Below, in pieces: positions 35,354-44,188 of a stretch of DNA of 54,733 bases; the stretch's first letter is position 1, and each line of letters opens with the position of its first letter. The stretch is from Chitinophagaceae bacterium (GTDB lineage Bacteria; Bacteroidota; Bacteroidia; Chitinophagales; Chitinophagaceae). The DNA lies in NCBI GenBank assembly GCA_903642275.1, contig CAHJWK010000018.1:1-54733 (forward strand). Reading direction: 5' to 3'. Position numbers and translations under genes: made by a program. The notes beneath the pieces are model-generated. The model saw only the letters and a list, made by a program, of their open reading frames with translations, ran no database searches and had not been told where the DNA came from.

Positions 35354-35902
35354 TCAATTCATTTGAGGGTCTAAGGGATAGTTTATTATTTGTTGGTATT
35401 TACTATCTAATTGTTTTATTGCTTCAGGCCAAATCTTCTTTATATCCTGGTTAAAAACTAGGTTTTGCGAACTATATGTTGATAGCCAGGTTTTTTCTTT
35501 AATCTCATTTTCTAATTGTTCTTTACTCCAGCCGCTGTAACCTAAAAATAAACGTATCTGTTGTGTTGTTAACGTATTGCGTTTAAGAAGTGCAATCATT
35601 TCATCGTACTCGCCTCCCCAATAAATTTCTTCAGTAATTTTTTCACCACCAGTAATTAACCCCGGGCAGCAATGAATAAAATGAACCGTATTTTGCTGTA
35701 CAGGGCCACCATAAAAAACCGGGTGATCACAATTTTCGAGTTCTGTTATAATCTTCCCTGCTACATATTTAGACTTACGATTAGTTACAAACCCAAAAGC
35801 GCCTTCTTTATAGTCACATAAAAAAATTACTGAGCGTGCAAAATTTGGATCTTTTAAAAAGGGATCAGCAATTAGTAAAGTGCCTGCGTCTATCTTTTCC
35901 AT
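35354..35902 (-). CDS. YqgE/AlgH family protein
   Basis: The 182-residue protein begins MEKIDAGTLLIADPFLKDPN, followed by FARSVIFLCDYKEGAFGFVTNR. It has the PVFYGGPVQQNTVHFIH segment and the FLGYSGWSKEQLENEI helix, all hallmarks of YqgE/AlgH. The ATG at 35902 is used since it starts at the conserved AGTLLIAD strand; the frame runs on to 35941. The role is unknown in most species; a link to alginate regulation was reported only in Pseudomonas. It stands convergent to the rpmB operon. Confidence 0.93.
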   Translation of the reverse strand: MEKIDAGTLLIADPFLKDPNFARSVIFLCDYKEGAFGFVTNRKSKYVAGKIITELENCDHPVFYGGPVQQNTVHFIHCCPGLITGGEKITEEIYWGGEYDEMIALLKRNTLTTQQIRLFLGYSGWSKEQLENEIKEKTWLSTYSSQNLVFNQDIKKIWPEAIKQLDSKYQQIINYPLDPQMN

Positions 35903-36007
35903 GATGTAAAATACGAAAAGCATAAAATTAATAATATCCATGTGCCGAAAAAGCAGTTAAATTGCTTACAAAGATTTCGCTTAGTTTTTCATTTGATACA
36001 TAGAAAA

Positions 36008-36015
36008 TATCTTTG
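36008..36015 (+). promoter_or_regulatory. Probable -7 box of the sensor kinase promoter
   Basis: TATCTTTG matches TAnnTTTG exactly and ends only five bases before the ATG at 36021, so transcription would start at or next to the start codon. No good -33 TTTG at the right distance is seen. Confidence 0.5.
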
Positions 36016-36020
36016 TTTAA

Positions 36021-37355
36021 ATGAAGAAAGTTTTCCCGTTAATTATTGTTCTTATTTCTTTATCGCTTATCGGTATAATTGTTATACAGGTTAACTGGTT
36101 TAAAAATCAGCTGGTAATACAGCAGGAAAGATTTCTTGACCGCGCAGAGAAAGCCGGGGTTGACGTTGCATCAGAAATAAGTAAACAAACATCATCCAGT
36201 TTTTTCAACTTAAACAAGAGACAAGGGCTTGAAACTTTTCCCAACAATCTTTCCTTCAATATTATAAGGCCCATAATGGTTTCAGACAGGTTTACAACAT
36301 CTGAAATATATGATAAATTTGAAAAAGCTTTAAATAAAGTAGGGCTGACAAATATCCGGTTTGAGTTTGCTGTTACTTCCAATGCCGACAATTTTGAATT
36401 TGAAATGCAGAGTGAGCATTTTCAGCAGGAGTCTTTCGATACACTTCATTTTCGTAAAATAATTATTCCAATCATTTCTGAAAATGCAACAGATATTCAA
36501 ACCTTAATGGCTTATGAGCATTTATTTATTATAATCCCGGATTTTAAAATCCAGGTATGGCAATCATTATCCTGGATGATTATTTTTTCAGCTTTATTTT
36601 CAATTATAATAATTGCTGCATTTTTTATAACAGTTAAAACCCTGCTTAACCAAAAAAAGATGAGTGAAATTAAAAGCGATTTTATTAATAATATGACGCA
36701 TGAATTTAAAACACCAATCGCAACAATTTCTTTAGCTGTTGATGCATTAAAAAATGAAAAGGTTTATACAGACAGAACAAAGTGGCAATATTTTAATAAT
36801 ATTATTAAAGAAGAAAACCGCAGAATGAATAAGCATGTTGAAACAATTCTGCAGGCAGCTTTAATGGAAAAGCAGGAATTCAGGTTGCATTTTGAGCCGA
36901 TACATTTACATGCACTATTACAGAATGTTTTAAATAATTTTCAATTACAACTGCAGGAAAAAAAAGGACAGGTAGAATATCTTTTAAATGCATCAAACGA
37001 TTTAATTGAAGCGGACGAAGTTCATTTTACCAATGTAATATCTAACCTTATAGATAACGCTATAAAATATTCAAAAGATAATCTTGTCTTAAAATTTATT
37101 ACGCATTCAACATCAAAATTTACTGTATTACAGATCCAGGATAATGGCATTGGCATGAGCAAAGAAACCGTTAAGCGCATCTTTGAAAAATTTTACCGTG
37201 CACATACTGGCAACTTGCATAATGTAAAAGGCTTTGGATTAGGAATGAGTTATGTGAAGTCAGTAATTGATGAACACAAAGGCAGAATAAAAGTGGAAAG
37301 TGTTTTAGGCAAAGGCAGCACATTTACGTTAGAAATTCCACATAAGGAATCATAA
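36021..37355 (+). CDS. Membrane sensor histidine kinase
   Basis: The 444-residue protein has two membrane segments (about 4-23 and 180-208) flanking a periplasmic sensing domain of about 155 residues. The HisKA domain has the H-box INNMTHEFKTPIATISLA (His about 233), then an HATPase_c domain with N-box ISNLIDNAIKYS, DNGIGMSKETVKRIFEKFYR and GFGLGMSYVKSVI. The phospho-acceptor box is HEFKTP rather than HELRTP, as often seen in Bacteroidota. No response regulator is adjacent, so it is an orphan here. The mazG-like gene follows after 5 bp. Confidence 0.93.
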   Translation: MKKVFPLIIVLISLSLIGIIVIQVNWFKNQLVIQQERFLDRAEKAGVDVASEISKQTSSSFFNLNKRQGLETFPNNLSFNIIRPIMVSDRFTTSEIYDKFEKALNKVGLTNIRFEFAVTSNADNFEFEMQSEHFQQESFDTLHFRKIIIPIISENATDIQTLMAYEHLFIIIPDFKIQVWQSLSWMIIFSALFSIIIIAAFFITVKTLLNQKKMSEIKSDFINNMTHEFKTPIATISLAVDALKNEKVYTDRTKWQYFNNIIKEENRRMNKHVETILQAALMEKQEFRLHFEPIHLHALLQNVLNNFQLQLQEKKGQVEYLLNASNDLIEADEVHFTNVISNLIDNAIKYSKDNLVLKFITHSTSKFTVLQIQDNGIGMSKETVKRIFEKFYRAHTGNLHNVKGFGLGMSYVKSVIDEHKGRIKVESVLGKGSTFTLEIPHKES

Positions 37356-37360
37356 ATAAA

Positions 37361-37687
37361 ATGACTTTAGAAAATGCGCAGCAACAGGTTGACGAATGGA
37401 TAAAAACCATTGGTGTACGTTATTTTAATGAGCTTACTAATCTTGGTATTTTAATGGAAGAAGTGGGTGAGCTTTCAAAAATTATGGTGCGTGTTTATGG
37501 CGAACAATCATTTAAAGAAGCAGAAAAAGATAAGAGTTTAAGTGATGAGTTTGCTGATGTTTTATGGGTATTGCTTTGCCTCGCTAATCAAACCGGTGTA
37601 AATCTTACAGATGCCTTACAAAAAAATTTTGAAAAGAAAACATTGCGTGATGCATTGCGTCATAAACTAAATAATAAACTGCAATAA
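37361..37687 (+). CDS. MazG-like nucleotide pyrophosphohydrolase
   Basis: The 108-residue protein has the MazG metal-binding pattern: EEVGELSKIMVRVYG (EExxE) followed by DEFADVLWVLLCLAN (ExxD) 40 residues later. The C-terminal helix ends in RDALRHKL. It is a single-domain enzyme, expected to hydrolyse nucleoside triphosphates to the monophosphate, perhaps house-cleaning. It lies between the sensor kinase and tsaE, all on the plus strand. Confidence 0.88.
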   Translation: MTLENAQQQVDEWIKTIGVRYFNELTNLGILMEEVGELSKIMVRVYGEQSFKEAEKDKSLSDEFADVLWVLLCLANQTGVNLTDALQKNFEKKTLRDALRHKLNNKLQ

Positions 37688-37698
37688 TTTGGTTATCG

Positions 37699-38121
37699 AT
37701 GATAATTGATTTTCATCTTTCTCAAATAAAAAACATTGCAGCGCAGCTTTGGCTGCAATATAATCAATCAAAAACCTGGGCTTTTAATGCACCAATGGGC
37801 GCTGGCAAAACAACATTAATACATGCGCTTTGCGAGGTAATTGAAGTAAGAGATTCTGTTAGCAGCCCAACATTTGCAATCATAAATGAATACAAAAGCC
37901 CGGTTGCAGGAATCGTGTATCACATGGATTGGTATCGTTTAAAAAATGAGGTGGAAGTTACAAACACAGGTTGCGAAGATTGCATAGAAAGCGATAATTT
38001 ATGCTTAATTGAATGGGCTGAAAAAGCGCCTCATCTTTTACCTCAAAATACCATGTACTTAAGTATTGAAATTATAAACAGTACCGAAAGAAGATTAAAA
38101 GTTAATTTCCAAACACCTTAA
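37699..38121 (+). CDS. tsaE: tRNA threonylcarbamoyladenosine biosynthesis ATPase TsaE
   Basis: TsaE is the ATPase of the t6A37 tRNA modification complex with TsaB and TsaD. The 140-residue protein shows Walker A APMGAGKTTLIHAL (about 31-44), DSVSSPTFAIINEY, the MDWYRL segment and LIEWAEKAPHLLP. The start is 11 bp after the mazG-like gene. Confidence 0.95.
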   Translation: MIIDFHLSQIKNIAAQLWLQYNQSKTWAFNAPMGAGKTTLIHALCEVIEVRDSVSSPTFAIINEYKSPVAGIVYHMDWYRLKNEVEVTNTGCEDCIESDNLCLIEWAEKAPHLLPQNTMYLSIEIINSTERRLKVNFQTP

Positions 38122-38157
38122 TATATACGTAATTTTATAATCTATAATCATTAAAAT

Positions 38158-39372
38158 ATGGCCTCTGGCAAACCACTTATAAGCACAGGATTTAGTTTTG
38201 AAACCCAGGAAGAAACGCTTGATATAAAACCATCCAGTGCAAGGTTAACTATTGGTATTCCAAAAGAAACAGTGTTGCAGGAAAATCGTGTTTCACTTAT
38301 TCCGGAAGCAGTAAGTGTGCTGGTAAACAATGGGCATGAAGTGATAATGGAAACCAAAGCCGGGGAAGGCAGCAAGTATTCTGATAATGATTTTAGTGAA
38401 GCAGGTGCGCATATTGTTGAGAATAAAACAGAAGTATATAAAGCACCGGTGCTTATAAAAAGTGCACCGGTTATGGATGAAGATGCACCCTTCATGCAAC
38501 TAAACCAAACTATTGTTTCGCCGATAAATATTTCCATGCTTAAGAAAGGCCTAGTAGAAAAAATGATGGCGAAAAGGGTTACGGCGCTGGGCTTTGAAAT
38601 AATTAAAGATGACAGTGGTACATTTCCTATTGTACGCAGCATGAGTGAAATTGCGGGCAGTGCGGTAATGCTTATTGCAGGCCAGTATTTAAGTACAGCA
38701 AGTGGCGGCAGAGGTGTGCTGCTGGGTGGCATTAGCGGTATTCCACCAACAAAAGTTATAATAATTGGCGCAGGTGTGGTTGGTGAATTTGCAACCCGTA
38801 CGGCTTTGGCAATGGGTGCATCTGTAAAGGTGTTTGATAATAATGTTTACCGCTTAAAGCGATTGCAGAATAATCTTGGTGTGCGTGTATGGACGAGTGT
38901 AATGGAGCCGCGCATTCTTGCCAAGCAATTAAAAACATGCGAAGTTGCTGTTGGCGCATTAACCAATGAAGGAGGTCGCACGCCGATTGTTGCAACTGAA
39001 GAAATGGTGCAGGCAATGCGGCGGGGCAGTGTAATAATTGATGTAAGTATTGATCGTGGTGGTTGTTTTGAAACAAGTGAAATAACCACGCATGAACATC
39101 CAACATTTGTAAAATATGGTGTAACACATTATTGTGTACCGAATATACCAAGTGGTTTTGCACGTACAGCCAGCCACGCAATAAGTAATGTGCTTATGCC
39201 TTTATTGTTATCTGCGGGTGAAGAAGGTGGCCTTGAAGAAATGGCATGGCATAATTTTAATCTGCGGCATGGGGTGTATTTATATAAGGGTCATCTTACC
39301 AATTTTTATATAAGCCAGCGTTTTGATTTAAAGTTTACTGATTTGAATCTACTTATTGCAAGCAAGCGATAA
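38158..39372 (+). CDS. ald: Alanine dehydrogenase (Ald), Bacteroidota type
   Basis: The enzyme interconverts L-alanine and pyruvate with NAD. The 404-residue protein begins with a short family-typical extension and has the substrate-binding IGIPKETVLQENRVSLIPEA (Arg/Lys), the NAD-binding IIGAGVVGEFATRTALAMGA (about 202-221) and VPNIPSGFARTASHAISN (about 327-344). These elements are shared with transhydrogenase alpha subunits, but the gene stands alone, which supports alanine dehydrogenase. An Lrp-type regulator converges on it 10 bp away. Confidence 0.88.
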   Translation: MASGKPLISTGFSFETQEETLDIKPSSARLTIGIPKETVLQENRVSLIPEAVSVLVNNGHEVIMETKAGEGSKYSDNDFSEAGAHIVENKTEVYKAPVLIKSAPVMDEDAPFMQLNQTIVSPINISMLKKGLVEKMMAKRVTALGFEIIKDDSGTFPIVRSMSEIAGSAVMLIAGQYLSTASGGRGVLLGGISGIPPTKVIIIGAGVVGEFATRTALAMGASVKVFDNNVYRLKRLQNNLGVRVWTSVMEPRILAKQLKTCEVAVGALTNEGGRTPIVATEEMVQAMRRGSVIIDVSIDRGGCFETSEITTHEHPTFVKYGVTHYCVPNIPSGFARTASHAISNVLMPLLLSAGEEGGLEEMAWHNFNLRHGVYLYKGHLTNFYISQRFDLKFTDLNLLIASKR

Positions 39373-39381
39373 TGCTAATAA

Positions 39382-39858
39382 TTATCTTTTTAATTCTGTC
39401 ATCTGCACATCTCTTACAAAACTTTCTTCCAGCGAGATGATGGTATCGGTACGTTCAATACCTTTTATTTTTTGCAGTTCATCATGTAAAAAAAGTTTTA
39501 GCTCGGCAATATCTTTACAAACCACTTCTGCAAACATGCTGTAATTACCCGTTGTATAATTAAGGCGTACTATCTGCGGAATTTTCTTTAATTCTTTTGC
39601 AACTGAATCATACAAAGAACTTTTTTCAAGGTAGATACCGATAAATGCAATTACATCATATCCAAGCAGTTTGTGATCAACATACAGCTTGGTACCTTTA
39701 ATTACATTTAGCTGTTGCAATTTTTTTATGCGGACATGAATGGTGCCGCCCGAAACGAATAATTTCTTGCCCAGGTCAGCATAAGAAATGTTAGCGTTAA
39801 GCATCATGGCTTGAATAATCTGCAAATCCAGTTTGTCAATATTTAATTCTTTATTCAT
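39382..39858 (-). CDS. Lrp/AsnC family transcriptional regulator
   Basis: The 158-residue protein has an N-terminal winged helix-turn-helix (about 6-55: LDLQIIQAMMLNANISYADL, LFVSGGTIHVRIKKL). The C-terminal RAM/ligand domain (about 75-150) contains LNYTTGNYSMFAEVVCKDIA. It probably responds to an amino acid. The convergent neighbour, alanine dehydrogenase, is a plausible target but this is inferred from position only. Confidence 0.92.
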   Translation of the reverse strand: MNKELNIDKLDLQIIQAMMLNANISYADLGKKLFVSGGTIHVRIKKLQQLNVIKGTKLYVDHKLLGYDVIAFIGIYLEKSSLYDSVAKELKKIPQIVRLNYTTGNYSMFAEVVCKDIAELKLFLHDELQKIKGIERTDTIISLEESFVRDVQMTELKR

Positions 39859-39996
39859 ATTTAATACTTAATTAGATAAAATTTAATAAAGCTAATAATA
39901 ATTAGATAATATCTATAATTACAAAAATTAACTTGAATAATTTCTATCAAACTGAAATATCTTATAATATTGCACCGGTAATTAAAGTTCTTTATA

Positions 39997-40166
39997 CTGT
40001 GGGGTGATGAAATTTTGGCAGACATGCCCTCTCGTCTCGGGGGTGGAGATCAAAGGATAAACTGAACATAGAGCCGACGTAACACCAGTTAGGCCGACCG
40101 GGGTTGACCACCAGTCTTTGTGTTTGTGCTAACTTCTCCGTGGAGGTTCGATCCCTCCCCCTACAG
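39997..40166 (+). ncRNA. Structured RNA with a complete tRNA-like fold and giant variable arm
   Basis: All tRNA arms are present in order. The acceptor is CTGTGGGG (39997-40004) and CCCTACAG (40159-40166). The D arm is ATG/CAT with GG in the loop (40017-40018). The anticodon-like arm is CCCTC-TCGTCTC-GGGGG (40027-40043). The T arm is GGAGG-TTCGATC-CCTCC (40142-40158). The variable arm has base stem GGAGA (40045-40049) and TCTCC (40135-40139) but encloses about 85 nt instead of a few. No U33 and no purine at 37, and GTC as the apparent anticodon, make decoding unlikely. The total is 170 nt; CCA is not encoded. Alternatives (pre-tRNA with insertion, divergent RNA class) remain open. Confidence 0.65.
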
Positions 40167-40182
40167 CTAAATGTATTGACCT

Positions 40183-40243
40183 GCGGTTAGATCACCAACT
40201 TCGTTAAATAGGATTAACCAACGCTTTAAGTTAGCACTTACAC
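40183..40243 (+). ncRNA. Hairpin and long-range pairing partner downstream of the tRNA-like RNA
   Basis: A hairpin pairs GGTTA-g-ATC (40185-40193) with GATTAACC (40212-40219), with an inner AAC-TTC-GTT loop stem. Next, AAGTTAGCAC (40228-40237) is an exact complement of GTGCTAACTT (40126-40135) in the variable arm of the tRNA-like RNA. A further ACAC (40240-40243) pairs with GTGT (40120-40123) across a TT/TT internal loop. This would form a pseudoknot with, or an alternative to, the tRNA-like fold. It suggests the RNA extends past 40166. Confidence 0.5.
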
Positions 40244-40345
40244 CTCCTCCAGGATACTCATTTGTAGAAATGAACTTCTCATTTAAACCGGTTGATTAAG
40301 TTATAGTATAATTGCTGAAATATTAATTTGTCTTTATCATACGTA

Positions 40346-42388
40346 ATGAACTTTTTTTCAAAAAAATATTGTGCAGTATTTATAGTATTTAGCTCTAATT
40401 TTTTTTTAGCTAAATCACAGCCTTGGCAAAACAATTCTGAAAAAAACAGCTTTGTTACTCATGCACTGGTTAAGAAATTTTTTGAAACACAGGCAAGCGT
40501 AAAATACATTTATCAATGTACCATAAATAAAAGCGCAACAGTAATTGCCTGGTGTGCAGATCATGATAATGGGCAATCAATTTATTTAAAATTAGTAAAG
40601 AAAAATGATTCCCTAATTCACATTACGGCTAATGATTCTTTAAATAAATTTTGTAATGAAAGCGAACCTCAATTCTCGCCGGATGGAAAGAAAATTGCTT
40701 TTTTATCAGATACAAAAACAAAAGGTCAGCCTCAGATATTTATCGCAGATGCCTTTACGGGAAAATTAATTTCACAACAACCAATTACAGATTTTGATGG
40801 GTATATTTCTCATTTACAATGGTCACCGGACGAAAAGTTTTTAAGTGTTTTGTACGTTGAAAAAGCAAGCCGTAATCCAAACCCTATGGCTGCTTTGAAC
40901 AGGAATGTTGGTTTGATTGATTCTTCCATAAACAAAAATGTACAACGTATTGCGGTTGTTGATTTATCAGGTTATCAAACAAAAATTATAACGCCTTTGC
41001 CGCTATATATTTTTGAATATAACTGGTCGCCTGATAGTAAATTTTTTTGTTATACTGCTGCGCCGCCACCGGGTGATGACAATTGGTATATCGCAAAATT
41101 GTATAAACAAAATTTATTAAATTCAGATACTGTTTGCATATATAAACCACAATTTCAAATTGCGGTTCCATGTTGGTCACCGGATGGTAAACACATTGCA
41201 TTTATTGAAGGTTTAATGAGTGACCAGGGTGGAACAGGAGGCGAAATTTATATTATTGATACAATCAAAAACAGCTTGCCTAAAAATCTGACACCAAATC
41301 GTAATTCAACGCCTTCTTGGTTTACATGGCAACCGGATGGAAATATTTTATTTAGCGAATTTGTGGGTGGCTCTGTTGCCATATCATCATTAAATACAAA
41401 CACATTACTTACACAAACTTTATGGTATGCAGATGAATCAATACGAGCCGGTAATGAAGAAACAAGTTTATCTGTTACAAACAATAAAGCAGAAACAACT
41501 TTTGCATTAATAAGAAGTTCTTGGAACAAATTACCTGAAGTTTGGTATGGAGATTTTAAGAAACAGGCACAGGTTACACATTTAAATGATAGCATTCAAA
41601 AACCATTATTAAGGTTTGAAAATGTTACATGGACGAATGATTACAAACATGTACAGGGTTGGTTGTTATTTCCTGCAAATTATGATTCAACAAAAAAATA
41701 TTCCATGCTTGTTTGTGTGCATGGTGGCCCGGCATGGATTGCAACGCCAACATGGGCTGCGCCTGATTTTAATACAACTGTTTATACTCAGTTAGGTTAT
41801 TTTGTTTTGTTTCCCAATGCAAGAGGCAGCTATGGACAAGGTGAGAATTTTACCTTAGCGGATCGCAAAAATTGGGGCTTTGGCGATTTGCGTGATATAT
41901 TAAGTGGTATTGACGCTGCTATAAATAAATATTCAATTGATAGTAATCGCATTGGAATTTTAGGATGGAGTTATGGTGGCTCCATGGCAATGATTTCAGT
42001 AACTCAAACAAACCGTTTTAAAGCGGCTGTTGCAGGCGCCGGTGCATGCGACTGGAAAAGTTACTATGGACAAAATGCAATAGATAAGTGGATGAACTCG
42101 TACTTTAATGCATCGCCATATAATGATCCGGAGGCGTATGAAAAGGTTTCAGCTATCACATATATCAGACAAGCAAAAACACCGACACTGGTTTTAGTTG
42201 GTGAACGTGACGGAGAATCTCCGCCACCACAATCTTTTGAATTCTGGCATGCATTAAAAGAATTAGATGTTCCAACTCAATTATATGTTTATCCTGATGA
42301 AGGGCATGAGTTTGAAAACTTTGATAACATGATTGATGTAAGTGTAAGAACGATTGAATGGTTTAACTTACATATGCCAGGCAGATAA
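40346..42388 (+). CDS. Secreted S9 family peptidase (prolyl-oligopeptidase type)
   Basis: The 680-residue protein has a signal peptide (about 1-25, ending FLAKSQ). The N-terminal half is a beta-propeller with repeated SPDGKKIAFLSD / SPDEKFLSVLYV / SPDSKFFCYTA / SPDGKHIAFIEG blades. The C-terminal alpha/beta-hydrolase has the catalytic triad Ser in GWSYGGSMA (about 541), Asp in VGERDGESPP (about 621) and His in PDEGHEFEN (about 653). It is probably an exported dipeptidyl- or acylaminoacyl-type peptidase. The ATG at 40346 is preferred over the upstream TTG at 40328 because it begins the signal peptide. Confidence 0.92.
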   Translation: MNFFSKKYCAVFIVFSSNFFLAKSQPWQNNSEKNSFVTHALVKKFFETQASVKYIYQCTINKSATVIAWCADHDNGQSIYLKLVKKNDSLIHITANDSLNKFCNESEPQFSPDGKKIAFLSDTKTKGQPQIFIADAFTGKLISQQPITDFDGYISHLQWSPDEKFLSVLYVEKASRNPNPMAALNRNVGLIDSSINKNVQRIAVVDLSGYQTKIITPLPLYIFEYNWSPDSKFFCYTAAPPPGDDNWYIAKLYKQNLLNSDTVCIYKPQFQIAVPCWSPDGKHIAFIEGLMSDQGGTGGEIYIIDTIKNSLPKNLTPNRNSTPSWFTWQPDGNILFSEFVGGSVAISSLNTNTLLTQTLWYADESIRAGNEETSLSVTNNKAETTFALIRSSWNKLPEVWYGDFKKQAQVTHLNDSIQKPLLRFENVTWTNDYKHVQGWLLFPANYDSTKKYSMLVCVHGGPAWIATPTWAAPDFNTTVYTQLGYFVLFPNARGSYGQGENFTLADRKNWGFGDLRDILSGIDAAINKYSIDSNRIGILGWSYGGSMAMISVTQTNRFKAAVAGAGACDWKSYYGQNAIDKWMNSYFNASPYNDPEAYEKVSAITYIRQAKTPTLVLVGERDGESPPPQSFEFWHALKELDVPTQLYVYPDEGHEFENFDNMIDVSVRTIEWFNLHMPGR

Positions 42389-42488
42389 TGTTTAACTAAC
42401 AGCTAAACTTCATCCCTAAAAAAAAGTTATATAATTGAAATGTGCAGAGTGCATATTTGCAAACACACATTTATTTATAAAACATTGC

Positions 42489-43586
42489 ATGACCATACAG
42501 GAAGCGTTAGAGAAAACACAGCAACTGGGCACTTCAGATGAAACAATTAATCACATTAGAAATGCAGGTTTGCTTTCAGTTGTTTTACCTGGTGGGGTGC
42601 TTGATTTCAACAAAAAAAAATCACAGAAATTATTGCAGTTACTAAAAGCAGTTGGCGGCGCTGACCTTTCAATGGGCAGAATTTATGAAGGACATATTAA
42701 TGCATTATATCTTATTCATCTTTTTGCAACGCAGGAACAAAAGGAAAGATGGTTTAATGATGCAGGCGAAGGAAATTTATTCGGTGTCTGGAATGCCCAG
42801 CCAGATAATGGCTTGCAAATAAATTGTTCAAACAATATTTTTACGCTGAATGGTAATAAAACATTTTGTTCGGGCACGGGTTATGTTACACGCGCATTAG
42901 TAACCGGTAACATTAACTCAGATACGGTAAAAGGCTACCAAATGTGTATAGTAAATACAGCGGCAATACCAGAAACCCAGATTAACAAGTCTGCGTGGAA
43001 ACCACTGGGAATGCAGAGTTCAGACAGTTTTACAATAAATTTTGATAACTATAGTGATAGTACAGATAACCTTTTTGGAAATGAGGGTGATTACCTGAAA
43101 CAACCATATTTCACAAGCGGCTCAATACGTTTTGCGGCTGTACAATTAGGCGGTGCAGAAGCTTTATATAATGAGACGATCTGCTACTTAAAAAATCAAA
43201 ACCGTATAAACGATACTTTTCATATTGCCCGTGTAGCAGAGATGACAACTCAAATTGAAGCTGGTAACAATTGGCTGCGGCAGGCTGCTGCATATTATGA
43301 TAGATGGTATGATGATGATGAGTACATAAAAAAATTAATGGCCTACACAAACATGACGCGCACTGCAATTGAAAAAATCTGTACGGTTGTAATAGAATTG
43401 AGTATAAAATCTGCAGGTGCCCGTGGTTTAAATCATCCGTACAAAACAGAGCAGCTGGTAAGAGATCTTTATTTTTATTTACGCCAGCCTGCTTCAGATG
43501 CAGCGTTTGCTGATATTGGAAAATTTGTTATTGAACAAGAGGCAGGCATAGAAAATATTTGGAATGACAGCAACGGATTTATTTAA
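42489..43586 (+). CDS. Acyl-CoA dehydrogenase family protein
   Basis: The 365-residue protein has the layout of the acyl-CoA dehydrogenase fold. The N-terminal helices include AGLLSVVLPGGVLDF. The beta domain has FTLNGNKTFCSGTGYVTRAL (a flavin-region motif). The C-terminal helical domain has AGARGLNHPYKTEQLVRDLYFYLRQP. The ATG at 42489 is used, since the frame before it (from 42435) is not family-like. With the methyltransferase and glycosyltransferase that follow it forms a small unassigned cluster. Substrate unknown. Confidence 0.82.
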   Translation: MTIQEALEKTQQLGTSDETINHIRNAGLLSVVLPGGVLDFNKKKSQKLLQLLKAVGGADLSMGRIYEGHINALYLIHLFATQEQKERWFNDAGEGNLFGVWNAQPDNGLQINCSNNIFTLNGNKTFCSGTGYVTRALVTGNINSDTVKGYQMCIVNTAAIPETQINKSAWKPLGMQSSDSFTINFDNYSDSTDNLFGNEGDYLKQPYFTSGSIRFAAVQLGGAEALYNETICYLKNQNRINDTFHIARVAEMTTQIEAGNNWLRQAAAYYDRWYDDDEYIKKLMAYTNMTRTAIEKICTVVIELSIKSAGARGLNHPYKTEQLVRDLYFYLRQPASDAAFADIGKFVIEQEAGIENIWNDSNGFI

Positions 43587-43597
43587 AAACATTAATA

Positions 43598-44188
43598 ATG
43601 AAACTTATGAAAGATACCCTGCCAGAATCATACTTTGAATCTGTGTACAACAACAGCGAAGACCCATGGAATTACGAAAACAGCGATTATGAAAAAGAGA
43701 AGTATGAAACAACACTTATGTCATTACCAAAACAACATTACAAAAATGCTTTGGAAATCGGTTGCTCAATTGGCGTGCTTACCAAAATGTTGAGTCGGTG
43801 TTGTGCCTCGTTGTTATCAATTGATGTTAACGATGCGGCTATACAAAAAGCAAGGGAACGGTTAAAAGATTCGCAGCATGTTAAGTTTGAAAAAATGGCT
43901 ATTCCTGATGAATACCCAATAGGCAAATTTAGTTTAATAGTAATGAGTGAAGTAGGCTATTATCTGTCAATGAAAGATTTAAAAATCACGAAAGAAAAAA
44001 TTATTAACTGCCTGGAACAAAATGGCAATTTGATTTTAGTACATTGGTTGCCATTCGTTCATGATTATCCTTTAACAGGTGATGAAGTACATGATTTTTT
44101 CGCTGAACCAAATGCCGCTTTGACGCACATCAATGATTTAAGAAAAGAAAAATACCGGCTTGATGTTTATACTAAAATCAATTACTAA
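43598..44188 (+). CDS. SAM-dependent methyltransferase, NodS family
   Basis: The 196-residue protein has the NodS signature start, with YFESVYNNSEDPWNYENSDY and KYETTLMSLP (about 12-48). The SAM motif is ALEIGCSIGVLTKML (about 50-64), then SIDVNDAAIQKARERL. NodS N-methylates chitooligosaccharide nodulation factors; relatives outside rhizobia have other unknown targets, probably amino-sugar compounds. It follows the acyl-CoA dehydrogenase by 11 bp, and its end overlaps the convergent glycosyltransferase by 11 bp. Confidence 0.88.
   Translation: MKLMKDTLPESYFESVYNNSEDPWNYENSDYEKEKYETTLMSLPKQHYKNALEIGCSIGVLTKMLSRCCASLLSIDVNDAAIQKARERLKDSQHVKFEKMAIPDEYPIGKFSLIVMSEVGYYLSMKDLKITKEKIINCLEQNGNLILVHWLPFVHDYPLTGDEVHDFFAEPNAALTHINDLRKEKYRLDVYTKINY

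Larger units (their letters stand above)
39859..40345. other. Long gap with the structured RNA and its downstream partners
   Basis: This 487-bp gap is AT-rich at its left end (39859-39980), which may hold the Lrp and RNA promoters. It holds the tRNA-like RNA at 39997-40166 and a hairpin plus pairing partner at 40183-40243. A small hairpin TCATTT-GTAG-AAATGA follows near 40258-40273. A TTG-initiated extension of the peptidase frame starts at 40328. Confidence 0.55.

Noticed and set aside
38151-38732. A 193-codon minus-strand ORF opposite alanine dehydrogenase
   Set aside because: The plus-strand gene has clear family motifs throughout; the antisense frame shows none and is a codon-bias shadow.
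39997-40166. tmRNA or a group I intron inside a tRNA
   Set aside because: The 170-nt length is too short for tmRNA and no tag reading frame is visible. A group I intron would interrupt the anticodon loop, but here the anticodon-like arm is intact and the extra sequence is in the variable arm.
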